The position numbers and the translations under genes were made by a program. A stretch of DNA of 64,000 nt from Terrimesophilobacter mesophilus (lineage in GTDB: Bacteria > Actinomycetota > Actinomycetes > Actinomycetales > Microbacteriaceae): positions 992,001 to 1,056,000 of the forward strand of contig NZ_JACHBP010000001.1 in assembly GCF_014200375.1 (NCBI RefSeq), read 5' to 3'. Numbering within the stretch: position 1 is the stretch's first letter; every line of letters starts with the position of its first letter. Below are positions 7,631-17,949 of the stretch, one piece after another. The notes under the pieces are model-generated. The model saw nothing but the letters and a program-made list of their open reading frames with translations. It did no database searches and was not told where the DNA came from.

Positions 7631-9295
7631 ATGCACGATCAGCTTTCCCAGTGGTGGGGCAGAGTCTCTCTGCGCACGAAGACAACGGCGGTCACCGTCC
7701 TGCTGCTCACGGTCGGCCTGCTCGTCGCGGGCGTCGGCACCATGACCGTGCTGCGCAACTACCTCGTCGGCGAGGTCGATCGGAAGGTCTCGGCGACAGC
7801 GCTCGATCTCCGCGCACTCGATCTCAGCATCCAGGACACCTGTGACCGGGCCGCAGGGCCGAGCCAGTTCTTCGTCGCGATCCTCACACAGGATGGCACG
7901 CTCCTGTGCCAGAATCGCGACGCCGGCCAGGCCCGACCGGTCATCCAGGGCCTCGATTTCGACCTCGTGAAGCAGCAGCAGGGAGTGCCGCTCACCGTGT
8001 GGAACGCGGATCGTACCGGCCAGTGGCGTGTCGTCTCCGCCCCGTACCAGGACGATTCGACCGGTGCCTTCGTGACTCTCGCCGTCGGCGCGAGCCTCGC
8101 GGACATCAATGCCACGATCTCCCAATACACTGCCGTGTTCCTCGGATTCGGCCTGTCCGTCGTCGTCCTCGGGGGAGCGATCACGAGGCTTCTCGTCACC
8201 GCGACGTTCACCCCCTTACGGGAAGTGGAGGCGACGGCCGCAGCGATCGCGAACGGGGACTTCAGCCAGCGCCTTCCCGGAGCGACCCCCAACACCGAGG
8301 TCGGCCGCCTCAACCGCTCGCTCAACACCATGCTCAACCGCATCGACCGCGCCTTCGCCGACCGTGCGCAGACGATCGACCAGATGAGGCGGTTCGTCGG
8401 CGATGCGAGCCACGAGCTCCGCACCCCGCTCGTCACGGTGCGCGGGTACGCGGAGCTCTATCGCATGGGCGCACTCCAGACCCCCGAAGAGGTCGGCCAG
8501 GCGATGGACCGCATCGAGAAGGAGGCGGTGCGCATGGGCGGACTCGTCGAGGACCTCCTCGAACTCGCCAGGCTCGACGAGGCGAAGCCGTTGCAACTCG
8601 CACCCGTCGACCTGATCCCGCTCGCGCGTGATGCTGCACTGGACGCGATGGCATCGGCGCCGGATCGCACGGTCACGGTGATCGTCGCTGAGCCGGATGC
8701 CGCGGCACCGGTCGAAGAGCCCCCGGCGGCGCCGTCGCGTCCGCGCCGCCGCCCGGGTCCCGTGGCAAGCCGTCAGGTCTCGACGGCGACCGGCCCGATC
8801 GCGTTCGCGGGTGCCACGATCGCCCGATTGCGCTCGCGCCGCGCGCGCGCGATGCCCACGGCGATGGCATCCGGCTACAACGAGGCGGTGGAGCTCGAGT
8901 TGCCTGCGGTCGTGCTCGCTGAGGAGAACAAGATCCGCCAGGTGATCACGAACCTTCTCGGCAACGCCATGCGGTTCACGCCGAACGGAAGCCCGCTCGA
9001 ACTCGTCGTGCACGTCGACCCCGCGCGCAAGGTCGGCATGCTCGACATCGTCGACCATGGCGACGGCATCCCGCCCCAGATCCGGGACAAGATCTTCCAG
9101 CGCTTCTGGCGTGCAGACACCTCGCGGACGCGGGCGACAGGCGGCAGCGGTCTGGGGCTCGCGATCGTGTCGGGCATCATCGCCGCGCACAAGGGGTCAG
9201 TCGATGTGCTCGAGACCCCGGGCGGCGGGGCGACGTTCCGCGTCGCCCTTCCACTCCTCCCCATCGGGTACACGGCGACGTCTTCGTCAGCCTGA
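7631..9295 (+). CDS. Membrane sensor histidine kinase with long basic linker
   Basis: 554 aa. Transmembrane helices at about 18-40 and 168-190 bracket an extracytoplasmic sensor of about 125 residues with two cysteines. A HAMP linker follows (190-245), then the phospho-acceptor box FVGDASHELRTP with His261, and an HATPase domain with NLLGNAMRFTP and GSGLGLAI motifs. Between the dimerisation helices and the ATPase lies an insertion at about 355-420 rich in Pro, Ala and Arg (SRPRRRPGP and RLRSRRARA), not usual in this family. The kinase is downstream of, and surely partnered with, the OmpR-type regulator. The signal is unknown. Confidence 0.9.
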   Translation: MHDQLSQWWGRVSLRTKTTAVTVLLLTVGLLVAGVGTMTVLRNYLVGEVDRKVSATALDLRALDLSIQDTCDRAAGPSQFFVAILTQDGTLLCQNRDAGQARPVIQGLDFDLVKQQQGVPLTVWNADRTGQWRVVSAPYQDDSTGAFVTLAVGASLADINATISQYTAVFLGFGLSVVVLGGAITRLLVTATFTPLREVEATAAAIANGDFSQRLPGATPNTEVGRLNRSLNTMLNRIDRAFADRAQTIDQMRRFVGDASHELRTPLVTVRGYAELYRMGALQTPEEVGQAMDRIEKEAVRMGGLVEDLLELARLDEAKPLQLAPVDLIPLARDAALDAMASAPDRTVTVIVAEPDAAAPVEEPPAAPSRPRRRPGPVASRQVSTATGPIAFAGATIARLRSRRARAMPTAMASGYNEAVELELPAVVLAEENKIRQVITNLLGNAMRFTPNGSPLELVVHVDPARKVGMLDIVDHGDGIPPQIRDKIFQRFWRADTSRTRATGGSGLGLAIVSGIIAAHKGSVDVLETPGGGATFRVALPLLPIGYTATSSSA

Positions 9296-9374
9296 CGGCC
9301 ATTCGTGCTCTGCGCTCGCCGGCACACCTAACCTGCTCGCAACGGGGATTCGCCCCGTACACCGAGGAGGACGC

Positions 9375-9665
9375 ATGACCAGTTTCCGCGTGGACAGTGA
9401 AGCAGTGCTCAATGCGCATGGTGCCATCCAGAACACGATGTCGAGGATCGAATCGGAAGCGGCGAGCCTCAAGTCCCAGCTCGTCGCCCTTCAGGGCGCG
9501 TGGAGCGGCCAGGCGGCGATGGCCTTCCAGTCGGTAGTCGGCGATTGGACGGCCACCCAGCTGCGCGTCGAACAGAGCCTCGGCGCGATCGCCCAGGCTC
9601 TCGGGCAGGCCGGTCGCCAGTATGCGGATGTCGAGCTCGCCAATGCGCGCATGTTCACCGGATAA
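9375..9665 (+). CDS. WXG100-family (ESAT-6-like) protein
   Basis: 96 aa, all-helical, with the central WSG turn (Trp43-Ser44-Gly45) between two amphipathic helices. This is the hallmark of small ESX/type VII secreted dimers of about 100 residues. A strong GAGGAGG ribosome-binding site precedes the ATG. No EccC ATPase, EccB/D/E or second WXG100 gene is nearby, so it is an orphan whose secretion machinery must be elsewhere. A terminator follows it. Confidence 0.85.
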   Translation: MTSFRVDSEAVLNAHGAIQNTMSRIESEAASLKSQLVALQGAWSGQAAMAFQSVVGDWTATQLRVEQSLGAIAQALGQAGRQYADVELANARMFTG

Positions 9666-9694
9666 CGTTCATCGACAGACCGGTGCACATGCAC

Positions 9695-9724
9695 GAAGGG
9701 CGGCCCCTTTCGGGACCGCCCTTC
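9695..9724. terminator. Bidirectional terminator between the WXG100 gene and groEL
   Basis: GAAGGGCGG (9695-9703) pairs perfectly with CCGCCCTTC (9716-9724). The internal sequence CCCCTTTCGGGA extends the stem with mismatches. The structure is symmetric and sits between convergent genes, so it can serve both. Confidence 0.8.
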
Positions 9725-9740
9725 TGCGTGCTGGTCGGAC

Positions 9741-11477
<1,737 letters not shown>

Positions 11478-11482
11478 CGGGC

Positions 11483-12550
11483 TCACGGCCCGGATGGGGT
11501 GGTGAACGACACGGAGCCCGCCGGCGGAATCAACTCGAACCAGGTGTTGCCCGCTGCGAGGCGGATCGTGACGCCGTTCGTGTCGACCAGCCGGATGGGT
11601 GAGGTCGGGGACGACTTCGACCAGGTGCCCTCGATCATGGCGCCGCCGCTGGAGATCCAGGCCTTGCCCTTGCCCGAGAGGAGCGTTTTCGGCACTCCAC
11701 GATCGTTGACGACGTTGACGCGCAGCGCGACCACGTTCGCCGCGGTGAGCTGCTTCCCCGTGCTGTCCTTGTCGACCTTGTCCTGCTGGATGCGCAGCCA
11801 CAACTGGCGCGCAGCATCCCACTTCCAGCTCCCCCAGTACGACGAGGAGAAGCGATACTTCATCGTCGTGACGGTCACGCCGTCCTTCGCCGCCGAGGAG
11901 GATTCGCCATCGAGCGAGTAGGCGAACTGCTGCTGGGGTGCAGCGATCGTGGTGTGCTGCCCCAACAACTTCTGCGCCCGCACGAGCACGTTGTGGGGCG
12001 CTGACTTCGTGTTCGTCCGGAAGAAGGTGGACTCGGTGTCGGCCTGCCCGTGGATCGCGTTGTAAACGGGTGTCTGACGCATGAGGTTCACGAAGCGCTG
12101 CTGTCCGCCCGAGTAGCAGATGATCCCGCCGAACGGTGAAACGATGTCAGGGTCCATCGGCCGGATCGACCGCACCGGCCCGAGCAGCTCAGGGATCTCG
12201 GACTGCCAGATGGCGACGTAGCGCGTGATCCCGCCCTCGACCAGTTCCTCGAACACGATGTCGGTGGTCTCGAGACCAACCTGCGGCCGGGCATCCCAGT
12301 GGTTGTCGATCTTCGCGGCGATGGATGCGTGGTCGAGAGAGCCGGCCGGAACGGTCGTCCCTCGAAGCGGTGCGATGGCCGTCGGCTCGGGCGTCTGATA
12401 GGTGGAGACGTAGGGCGGCGACGGGGACCCCGTCGGTGTGCGGTCAGCCTCCGGAGCGCAGCCGACGAGCGCGAGCATCGTCATCACAGCGATGGCCGGG
12501 ACCGCGATCGTCCCGCGGCGTCCGAGGAACCGATGGAACGTCACTGCCAC
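11483..12550 (-). CDS. DUF3048 (YerB-like) lipoprotein
   Basis: 355 aa. A signal peptide ends in the lipobox ALVGC (Cys31), followed by a Pro/Ser/Thr-rich tether. The rest matches the YerB-type DUF3048 family, with the conserved core GPVRSIRPMDPD and FGGIICYSGGQ segments around residues 125-155 and a C-terminal region (DTNGVTIRLAAG, TWFELIP). The family is extracytoplasmic and of unknown function, found widely in Firmicutes and Actinobacteria. It has no obvious operon partner. Being between groEL and csp is probably coincidental. Confidence 0.85.
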   Translation of the reverse strand: MAVTFHRFLGRRGTIAVPAIAVMTMLALVGCAPEADRTPTGSPSPPYVSTYQTPEPTAIAPLRGTTVPAGSLDHASIAAKIDNHWDARPQVGLETTDIVFEELVEGGITRYVAIWQSEIPELLGPVRSIRPMDPDIVSPFGGIICYSGGQQRFVNLMRQTPVYNAIHGQADTESTFFRTNTKSAPHNVLVRAQKLLGQHTTIAAPQQQFAYSLDGESSSAAKDGVTVTTMKYRFSSSYWGSWKWDAARQLWLRIQQDKVDKDSTGKQLTAANVVALRVNVVNDRGVPKTLLSGKGKAWISSGGAMIEGTWSKSSPTSPIRLVDTNGVTIRLAAGNTWFELIPPAGSVSFTTPSGP

Positions 12551-12615
12551 AGACTAGCGCCGCCCGCTTCGACGGACGGCGTTAGCCAGGGCGAGCCCGA
12601 CAATTCAGCGTCGGC

Positions 12616-12825
12616 TCACGTCGTGACGAGACGAACCGACTCCGCCTGCGGTCCCTTCGTCCCGGTTCCCACGTCGAAGACCACGTGCTGGCCTTCTTCG
12701 AGGACCTTGTAGCCTCCCATGTCGATGGCAGAGTAGTGGACGAAGACATCCTGTCCACCATCATCCATCGTGATGAAGCCGTAGCCCTTTTCAGCGTTGA
12801 ACCACTTCACGGTTCCGTTCGCCAT
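12616..12825 (-). CDS. Cold-shock protein (CspA family)
   Basis: 69 aa, a single cold-shock domain with the RNA-binding motifs [12 protein letters not shown] (RNP1) and VFVHYSAI (RNP2). Such proteins bind single-stranded RNA and DNA, acting as RNA chaperones in the cytoplasm. The upstream region on the minus strand has TACTAT (12892-12887) as a possible -10, leaving an mRNA leader of roughly 50-60 nt before the ATG. A GGGAGT ribosome-binding site is present. Confidence 0.96.
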   Translation of the reverse strand: MANGTVKWFNAEKGYGFITMDDGGQDVFVHYSAIDMGGYKVLEEGQHVVFDVGTGTKGPQAESVRLVTT

Positions 12826-12953
12826 GCGGTACTCCCTGTGTGTTCCTTTCGGCGCGTGCGAGGTGCCTGAGCCGGATCACAACCAGATAGTAATGATTCG
12901 CCGCCGGATGCGGGAGTGCAATTTGCAGATTCGGCGCCCTGACGGCCCCAGAA

Positions 12954-13002
12954 CGCCAGAATCTCCGCCGTACGTTATGCAAATGAGATTCTTGTCCTGG
13001 CG
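12954..13002 (-). terminator. Long stem-loop downstream of the LytR_C gene
   Basis: CGCCAGAATCTC (12954-12965) pairs with GAGATTC (12985-12991) and CTGGCG (12997-13002), with a short bulge, only 5 bp after the stop of the LytR_C gene. No T-run follows, so it may be a terminator, a processing site or part of the csp leader region. Confidence 0.45.
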
Positions 13003-13007
13003 GCCAA

Positions 13008-13565
13008 CTACTCGACGGGCTTGTAATCCGATCCGATCACGATCGTGATCTCCGATCCGGGGAAGTCGGTTGAGAGTCGGATCTCGCCGACTCCGAGCGC
13101 GAGGACCAGCGCCCGGGCTGCACCCTCCAGCTCCGGTGTCGCGTAGTACACGACGGTCTCGTCGATGTCCCGCGACGACGAGTTCGCCCTGCTCCCGACC
13201 CCCTGCTTCGCGCCGTTCCAGCCCTGCTTGACGAGGGCATCCCCGACCTGGTTCGCAAGCCCGACCGTCGGCGTGCCGTTCAGAATCGTGAGGGGCACCT
13301 TGGGGTCGAGCGTGGGCTCCGCGGTCGGCGTCTGGGTGGGGGTCTCAACGTCATCGTTCGCCGCGTTCGGGAAGAAGTCGAAGTTGATGTTGTTGTTGAT
13401 CGCGGCGAGTCCGAACAGACCGCCCGTGGTCAGGATGACCGTGGCGACGACGGCCCATGCGAACCCGATCCAGCCGCGACCCTTCCGCTTCGGCCCACGG
13501 TGGGCTCCGACCCGTTGCAGGTCTGAGGGCAGGTCGTCAAAACGATCCTTCGGAAAGTTGGCCAT
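13008..13565 (-). CDS. LytR C-terminal domain membrane protein
   Basis: 185 aa. The cytoplasmic N-terminus is basic (GPKRKGRG), followed by one transmembrane helix at about 33-55, a Thr/Pro/Glu-rich linker and a LytR_C domain (VPLTILNGTPTVGLANQVGDAL to the end) facing outward. The domain accompanies LytR-CpsA-Psr glycopolymer ligases but here stands alone, without the catalytic domain. The envelope location and fold suggest a cell-wall role. The next gene (DUF3263) lies 21 bp upstream and is likely co-transcribed. Confidence 0.82.
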   Translation of the reverse strand: MANFPKDRFDDLPSDLQRVGAHRGPKRKGRGWIGFAWAVVATVILTTGGLFGLAAINNNINFDFFPNAANDDVETPTQTPTAEPTLDPKVPLTILNGTPTVGLANQVGDALVKQGWNGAKQGVGSRANSSSRDIDETVVYYATPELEGAARALVLALGVGEIRLSTDFPGSEITIVIGSDYKPVE

Positions 13566-13586
13566 GTGGTCTCTCGGTTGTTCGGA

Positions 13587-13910
13587 TCAACTGGTGCTGG
13601 ACAAGTCGGTCCCATGCCGCAGCAGAGTGCGCGCACTGGTTCTGGCATCCCTCATTCGCTGAAGTCGTCGCACCAGCATGGGGTCGTAGACGATTGCGGC
13701 CGGAGAGTCGATGACAGCGTTCAGGACTTGATAATACCGGGCGGCCGAGAGGTTGAACTCCGCGCGCACGGCTTCCTCCTTCGCTCCCGCGTGGCGAGTC
13801 CACTCCCGTTCGAAGTCGAGGATGCGGCGATCGCGCATCGAGAGAGGCGCGGGCGAGGCTGCGGGGTCGTCGGCCGCGGAGTCGCCCGCCGCAAGGCCGC
13901 GCGTTGACAC
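13587..13910 (-). CDS. DUF3263 protein
   Basis: 107 aa from the GTG at 13910; a second GTG directly upstream (13913) is equally possible. The core MRDRRILDFEREW ... FNLSAARYYQVLN ... DPMLVRRLQRMRDAR is the conserved DUF3263 block, a small helical, probably DNA-binding family restricted to actinobacteria. A longer open frame extends upstream to 14057 but its composition is not protein-like, so the family length (about 80-110 aa) was preferred. It precedes the LytR_C gene in a likely operon. Confidence 0.75.
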   Translation of the reverse strand: MSTRGLAAGDSAADDPAASPAPLSMRDRRILDFEREWTRHAGAKEEAVRAEFNLSAARYYQVLNAVIDSPAAIVYDPMLVRRLQRMRDARTSARTLLRHGTDLSSTS

Positions 13911-14020
13911 CACTCGTACTCCGCTCCGCTTGTGTGATTGACATCGTAGTTTGTGCCGTCCGCATGTTTCCTGAGGCGCTCCGCGGCCGTGATTCGGCCT
14001 GCGTGGGGCCACGACGGACT

Positions 14021-15043
14021 TCAGGGCGCCCGGTTCGCGGATGCCGGGCCGATCCACTCGACGAACTGTCCGTGAGGGCCGACGTCGGCGAGGGGTTCGC
14101 CGTCGATCGAGAGCGTGAACCGTCCGCGTTGCGGCGACGGATGCCGGGCGTCGACGTCGGGAAGAACTCCGACGCCATCGAGAGAGACCCAGTGGGCGTC
14201 CAGGCGGCGAATGGCGTCGACGAGTCGCATGCGCTGGAGGTACGGGACGTAGACGAGCATCGCGCTCGTCACGACGACGAGGGTCGTGCCGGTGGGACGG
14301 GTCGCTGCGACATCCTCGAGCCGGTCGAGTGCATCCCCGCGGAAGAGTGTGGGCGGATTCTCACGCACGATGGCGATGGCCGCCCGGATGCGCGCCAGCC
14401 GCTCCTCCTGTTCCGGCCAGACGAGGGTCTCGAGCCAGCACACATCCTCGTCGTCGCGCACGTCGAGCGGGTGCAGGTCGATGCCGGCGCGCCACGCGAT
14501 GCCAGGCAGCTCATGGGGAATCCAGTGCGCCGTGTCGGCCCGCTCCAGCGTTTCGCCGGTTGAGCCGCTGAGAGCCGTCTCGATCGTGACGGTGGACGGC
14601 CCGGAGGCCGGGTGCAGCCAGTCCCCGTCTCCGTAACGGTAGCTGTATCGGTCCGGGTAGAGGCAGAGCCCGGCGCTCGCGCCGAGTTCGAGGAGCGCGA
14701 GGGGCCCGTCGAGGCGCGCCAGGGCGGGGAGCAGGGCGGCGCACCGGCGGGGTTCGTTGGTCTGCGTCATCCGGCGCTCTGCCTCGAACGCGACCGCGGG
14801 CCAGTTGGCTGAGAGCCAGGCGCGGAATGCCGGGTATCCGCCGATCGGGGATCCGAGCAGACGCGCAGCCGCGAACACGAGGTTCGGCTGGCGCTTCTGC
14901 AGTGGGAGCTCGTCGATGAGTGCGACGATCCCCGGATCGCCGGCGACGCCGAGAGCCCACTCCTCGAAGACGGGTGACTGGCCACGGGCCTCGATCACTC
15001 CGAAATCGCGGTATCTCTGTGCCGTCGAACGTTCGATCGCCAT
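14021..15043 (-). CDS. DUF2332 protein
   Basis: 340 aa from the ATG at 15043, which has a GAGGATG ribosome-binding site; the frame is open further upstream but without coding signs. The sequence follows the DUF2332 family: an N-terminal YRDFGVIEARGQSPVFEEWA helix pair, a central GASAGLCLYPDRYSY motif that resembles a methyltransferase glycine loop, and DLHPLDVRDDED and TSAMLVYVP segments. The fold is thought to be SAM-methyltransferase-like, but no activity is established. Convergence or coupling with neighbours is not evident; msrB starts 94 bp away in the opposite direction. Confidence 0.8.
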   Translation of the reverse strand: MAIERSTAQRYRDFGVIEARGQSPVFEEWALGVAGDPGIVALIDELPLQKRQPNLVFAAARLLGSPIGGYPAFRAWLSANWPAVAFEAERRMTQTNEPRRCAALLPALARLDGPLALLELGASAGLCLYPDRYSYRYGDGDWLHPASGPSTVTIETALSGSTGETLERADTAHWIPHELPGIAWRAGIDLHPLDVRDDEDVCWLETLVWPEQEERLARIRAAIAIVRENPPTLFRGDALDRLEDVAATRPTGTTLVVVTSAMLVYVPYLQRMRLVDAIRRLDAHWVSLDGVGVLPDVDARHPSPQRGRFTLSIDGEPLADVGPHGQFVEWIGPASANRAP

Positions 15044-15137
15044 TCCAGCATCCTCGCACCACCATCCGGAACAAGGGAGTGCGTCACTCGGTTGAATAAT
15101 GGTGGAGGAGCCCCACACGGCTCCCGGAAGGATGACC

Positions 15138-15542
15138 ATGAACTACAAGGTGACGAAGAGCGACGAGGAGTGGCGCCAGCAGTTGAGCCCGGAGGAGTTC
15201 GCCGTGTTGCGCCAGGCGGCCACCGAGCGGCCATGGACGGGCGAGCTTCTCGATGAGAAGCGCGAAGGCGTGTTCCGCTGCAAGGCGTGCGGTGCCGAAC
15301 TGTTCCGAAGCGATGCGAAGTTCGATTCGCACTGCGGATGGCCGAGCTTCTACATCCCGACCGAGAAGGACGCCGTTGTGCTCCTGAAGGACAAGAGTCT
15401 GGGTATGGAGCGCGTCGAGGTTCGCTGCGCGAACTGCGGATCCCACCTCGGCCACGTCTTCGACGATGCGCCGCAGACCCCGACGGGTGACCGGTTCTGC
15501 ATGAACTCCGTCTCGCTCAGCTTCGAGCCGACGAACAACTGA
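15138..15542 (+). CDS. msrB: Peptide-methionine (R)-S-oxide reductase
   Basis: 134 aa. It reduces the R-diastereomer of methionine sulfoxide in proteins, using thioredoxin as electron donor. The two zinc-binding CxxC pairs (CKAC and CANC), the HCGWPSF substrate pocket and the catalytic cysteine in RFCMNS are all intact. The ATG at 15138 follows GGAAGG with 6-nt spacing; another ATG sits at 15132. It is monocistronic, bounded downstream by a stem-loop and then a tRNA gene. Confidence 0.95.
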   Translation: MNYKVTKSDEEWRQQLSPEEFAVLRQAATERPWTGELLDEKREGVFRCKACGAELFRSDAKFDSHCGWPSFYIPTEKDAVVLLKDKSLGMERVEVRCANCGSHLGHVFDDAPQTPTGDRFCMNSVSLSFEPTNN

Positions 15543-15547
15543 CGCGT

Positions 15548-15574
15548 GGCCTCCCCACTACTATTGGGGAGGTC
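15548..15574 (+). terminator. msrB terminator-like stem-loop
   Basis: CCTCCCCA (15550-15557) pairs with TGGGGAGG (15565-15572) with a 7-nt loop; flanking G-T and G-C pairs extend it to about 10 bp. It starts 5 bp after the msrB stop and ends 5 bp before the tRNA. The trailing T content is low. Confidence 0.6.
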
Positions 15575-15578
15575 ATTC

Positions 15579-15655
15579 GCCTCCTTAGCTCAGTTGGCCA
15601 GAGCACCGCTCTTGTAAAGCGGGGGTCGTCGGTTCGAATCCGACAGGGGGCTCCA
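15579..15655 (+). tRNA. tRNA-Thr (anticodon TGT)
   Basis: 77 nt including an encoded CCA. The acceptor stem GCCTCCT pairs with AGGGGGC (one G-T). The D-arm AGCTCAGTTGGCCAGAGC, the anticodon stem CCGCT/AGCGG with loop CTTGTAA giving anticodon TGT, and the T-arm GTCGG-TTCGAATC-CCGAC pattern are all present. It reads ACA codons, rare in this GC-rich genome. No integrase or repeated 3' end is seen nearby, so it is not being used as an attachment site here. Confidence 0.96.
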
Positions 15656-15660
15656 GCACC

Positions 15661-16599
15661 CTACTTCGACGGCGACGCGGACGGGCTCGGCGACGGCGTC
15701 GAGTTGTCGGAGAAGTTCGCGCCGAGGACCTTCGTCAGGAACGCGGCGAACTCGGCCGGGTCGAACGCCCCGGTCGTGCTGTCGAACGTGTACTGGTACA
15801 GCTGGCCGTTCACGAAGATCGTCGGCGTACCGTGCTGCTGCGGCTGCGTCGCAACGTTCGGGAACGGGTTCGTGTTGAACCGGTCGGTCGCCGATGCCAC
15901 CCAGTTCTTGAACGTCTGGTCCTTGATACAGCTCGAGACGTTCGTGAACTTGGAAACGCCGGCCTCCTTGGCGAGCCCGATGATCGTGTCATCGTCGAGC
16001 CCGGTCGAGTTCTCCTCCGGCTGGTTCTTGAACAGCAGTGCACTGAAGTCGAAGAAGTTGTCGGGTGCGAAGTTCGCGACGCACGCCGCGGCGTTCGCCG
16101 CCCTCGTCGAATACTTGGTCCCCATCGACGCACGGTCGAGAATCGCCACCGGGTGGATCTCGAGCGTCGCAGCGCCATCCTGAACGAGCTTCTTGATCTG
16201 GTCGGCGTTCGCCTTCTCGAAGTTCCCGCAGATCGGGCACAGGTAGTCGACGTAGACCCGGATGTCGAGCACAGAGGACGGGCTGTTGGACGCGGAGGGC
16301 ACCGGGTCGTCATTGGGAAGCAGGGACGGGGTCCTCTCGGCGTGGAAGCCCTCGCCGATCTTGATACCGTCGCTGATCATGTTGAGCGGCCCGGGCGCCG
16401 GCGGTCGAATCGTGCTCGTGATGACGAAGATCACCGCGGCGACGATCGCCAGGATGACGACGATGAGGCTTCCCTGCAGGATGAACTTGTTCCTGCGCTC
16501 CTTCTTCTTCTGCTCCTCGCGCAGCGCCCGCGCCTTCTCCCGCGCGGCATCCCGCCGCTGGTTCTTGCTCGGTCGCGAATCGCCGGTTCCCATACTCAC
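15661..16599 (-). CDS. Membrane-anchored DsbA-like thiol-disulfide protein
   Basis: 312 aa. A strongly basic, Lys/Arg-rich cytoplasmic N-terminus (1-38) precedes one transmembrane helix (about 40-62), so the rest lies outside. A thioredoxin-fold domain with the redox motif CPIC (Cys121-Cys124) and a helical insert containing two further cysteines follow, with the cis-Pro motif HGTPTIF near 265. This is the DsbA/thioredoxin_4 architecture common in actinobacteria, which introduces or shuffles disulfides in exported proteins. A Ser/Pro tail closes it. Its stop codon lies 5 bp beyond the tRNA-Thr gene on the opposite strand. Confidence 0.88.
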   Translation of the reverse strand: MSMGTGDSRPSKNQRRDAAREKARALREEQKKKERRNKFILQGSLIVVILAIVAAVIFVITSTIRPPAPGPLNMISDGIKIGEGFHAERTPSLLPNDDPVPSASNSPSSVLDIRVYVDYLCPICGNFEKANADQIKKLVQDGAATLEIHPVAILDRASMGTKYSTRAANAAACVANFAPDNFFDFSALLFKNQPEENSTGLDDDTIIGLAKEAGVSKFTNVSSCIKDQTFKNWVASATDRFNTNPFPNVATQPQQHGTPTIFVNGQLYQYTFDSTTGAFDPAEFAAFLTKVLGANFSDNSTPSPSPSASPSK

Positions 16600-16749
16600 A
16601 TCAACCTCTTACTCACCAGGGAAGTCGTGGTGGCCGCTCGGCCATACCGGGACATGCTAGACCCCGTTCTCTGGGAACTGTCAGCATGATCCCTGTACAG
16701 CCTAATCAGATCACGGACCCTGAGGTTCGCGTGCGCCCAGAACGGGTGG

Positions 16750-16755
16750 CATAAT
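16750..16755 (+). promoter_or_regulatory. Possible -10 hexamer of the ABC ATPase operon
   Basis: CATAAT at 16750-16755 is the best sigma-70-like -10 in the 246-bp gap before the ATPase gene; no convincing -35 was found, and about 90 nt of leader would follow. Nothing else was recognised in 16600-16845. Confidence 0.35.
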
Positions 16756-16845
16756 GGCGATGCGCGGGCTTCGACTCGGAACCCGCCGATTCCATTCACT
16801 ACGGATCGTCCGGCACGTACCTGCCGGTGAAGGAGAAGCACGACC

Positions 16846-17949
16846 ATGGCATCAGTCACCTTTGACAAGGCAAGCCGAATCTATCCGGGCCAGGCGCGAC
16901 CAGCGGTCGACAAGCTCGACCTGGATGTCGCCGATGGCGAGTTCCTCGTTCTCGTCGGGCCATCCGGATGCGGGAAGTCCACGTCGCTCCGCATGCTCGC
17001 CGGCCTCGAAGAGGTCAACGAGGGCAGCATCCGCATCGGCGACCGCGACGTCACCGACGTTCCGCCGAAGGACCGCGACATCGCCATGGTCTTCCAGAAC
17101 TACGCGCTCTACCCGCACATGACGGTCGCGGAGAACATGGGCTTCGCGCTCAAGATCGCCGGCGTCAACAAGGAGGAGCGCGCCTCCCGCGTGCTCGAGG
17201 CCGCGAAACTCCTCGACCTCGAGGACTACCTCGGCCGCAAGCCGAAGGCGCTCTCCGGCGGCCAGCGTCAGCGCGTCGCCATGGGCCGCGCGATCGTCCG
17301 CAGCCCCCAGGTCTTCCTCATGGATGAGCCGCTCTCCAACCTCGACGCGAAGCTGCGCGTGCAGACGCGTACCCAGATCGCATCCCTCACCCGCCGCCTC
17401 GGCGTCACCACGGTCTATGTCACCCACGACCAGACCGAGGCGCTCACGATGGGCGACCGGATCGCGGTGCTCAAGGACGGCATCCTCCAGCAGGTGGGAA
17501 CCCCGCGTGACCTGTATGCGAAGCCGGAGAACGTCTTCGTGGCCGGGTTCATCGGCTCGCCTGCCATGAACCTGTTCGACGCCGACATCGTCGACGGCGG
17601 CCTCAAGTTCGGAACCGCCACCGCCAAGGTCGATCGCGAGACTCTCGCGGGAGCCTCGGGCAAGAAGGTCACCATCGGGGTTCGTCCAGAGGATGTCGTG
17701 GTCGCCAAGAGCGGAGAGGGCCTCCCGGTCGACGTCGACATCGTCGAGGAGCTCGGCGCAGACGGCTATCTCTACGGCCACACCGATGTGGACGGCAACC
17801 GCGTCGACATCGTCGTGCGCGTCGACGGCCGCGTTCACCCGAACGCCGGCGACAAGGTCGTCATCACGCCCCAGCCGGACCACATCCACGTGTTCGACCT
17901 CGAGTCGGGCGAGCGACTGAGCAAGAAGGCCGTCGAGACGAGCAAGTGA
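16846..17949 (+). CDS. ugpC: Sugar ABC transporter ATPase (UgpC/MsiK type)
   Basis: 367 aa. Walker [10 protein letters not shown] (38-46), the Q-loop FQNYALYPHM, signature LSGGQRQR and Walker B VFLMDEPLSNLD are intact, followed by the C-terminal TOBE/MalK regulatory domain (about 240-367). In actinobacteria a single such ATPase, MsiK, often energises many carbohydrate importers, which fits the absence of permeases and binding protein here. A GGAGAAG ribosome-binding site precedes the ATG. Its stop overlaps the GTG start of the DUF4032 gene by 4 bp, implying translational coupling. Confidence 0.93.
   Translation: MASVTFDKASRIYPGQARPAVDKLDLDVADGEFLVLVGPSGCGKSTSLRMLAGLEEVNEGSIRIGDRDVTDVPPKDRDIAMVFQNYALYPHMTVAENMGFALKIAGVNKEERASRVLEAAKLLDLEDYLGRKPKALSGGQRQRVAMGRAIVRSPQVFLMDEPLSNLDAKLRVQTRTQIASLTRRLGVTTVYVTHDQTEALTMGDRIAVLKDGILQQVGTPRDLYAKPENVFVAGFIGSPAMNLFDADIVDGGLKFGTATAKVDRETLAGASGKKVTIGVRPEDVVVAKSGEGLPVDVDIVEELGADGYLYGHTDVDGNRVDIVVRVDGRVHPNAGDKVVITPQPDHIHVFDLESGERLSKKAVETSK

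Noticed and set aside
13911..14057. N-terminal extension of the DUF3263 frame
   Set aside because: The extra about 49 residues are not protein-like and exceed the family length; the region contains the probable promoter.
15579..15655. tRNA-Thr as an attachment site for an integrated element
   Set aside because: No integrase, no repeat of the tRNA 3' end and no island-like genes directly adjacent.
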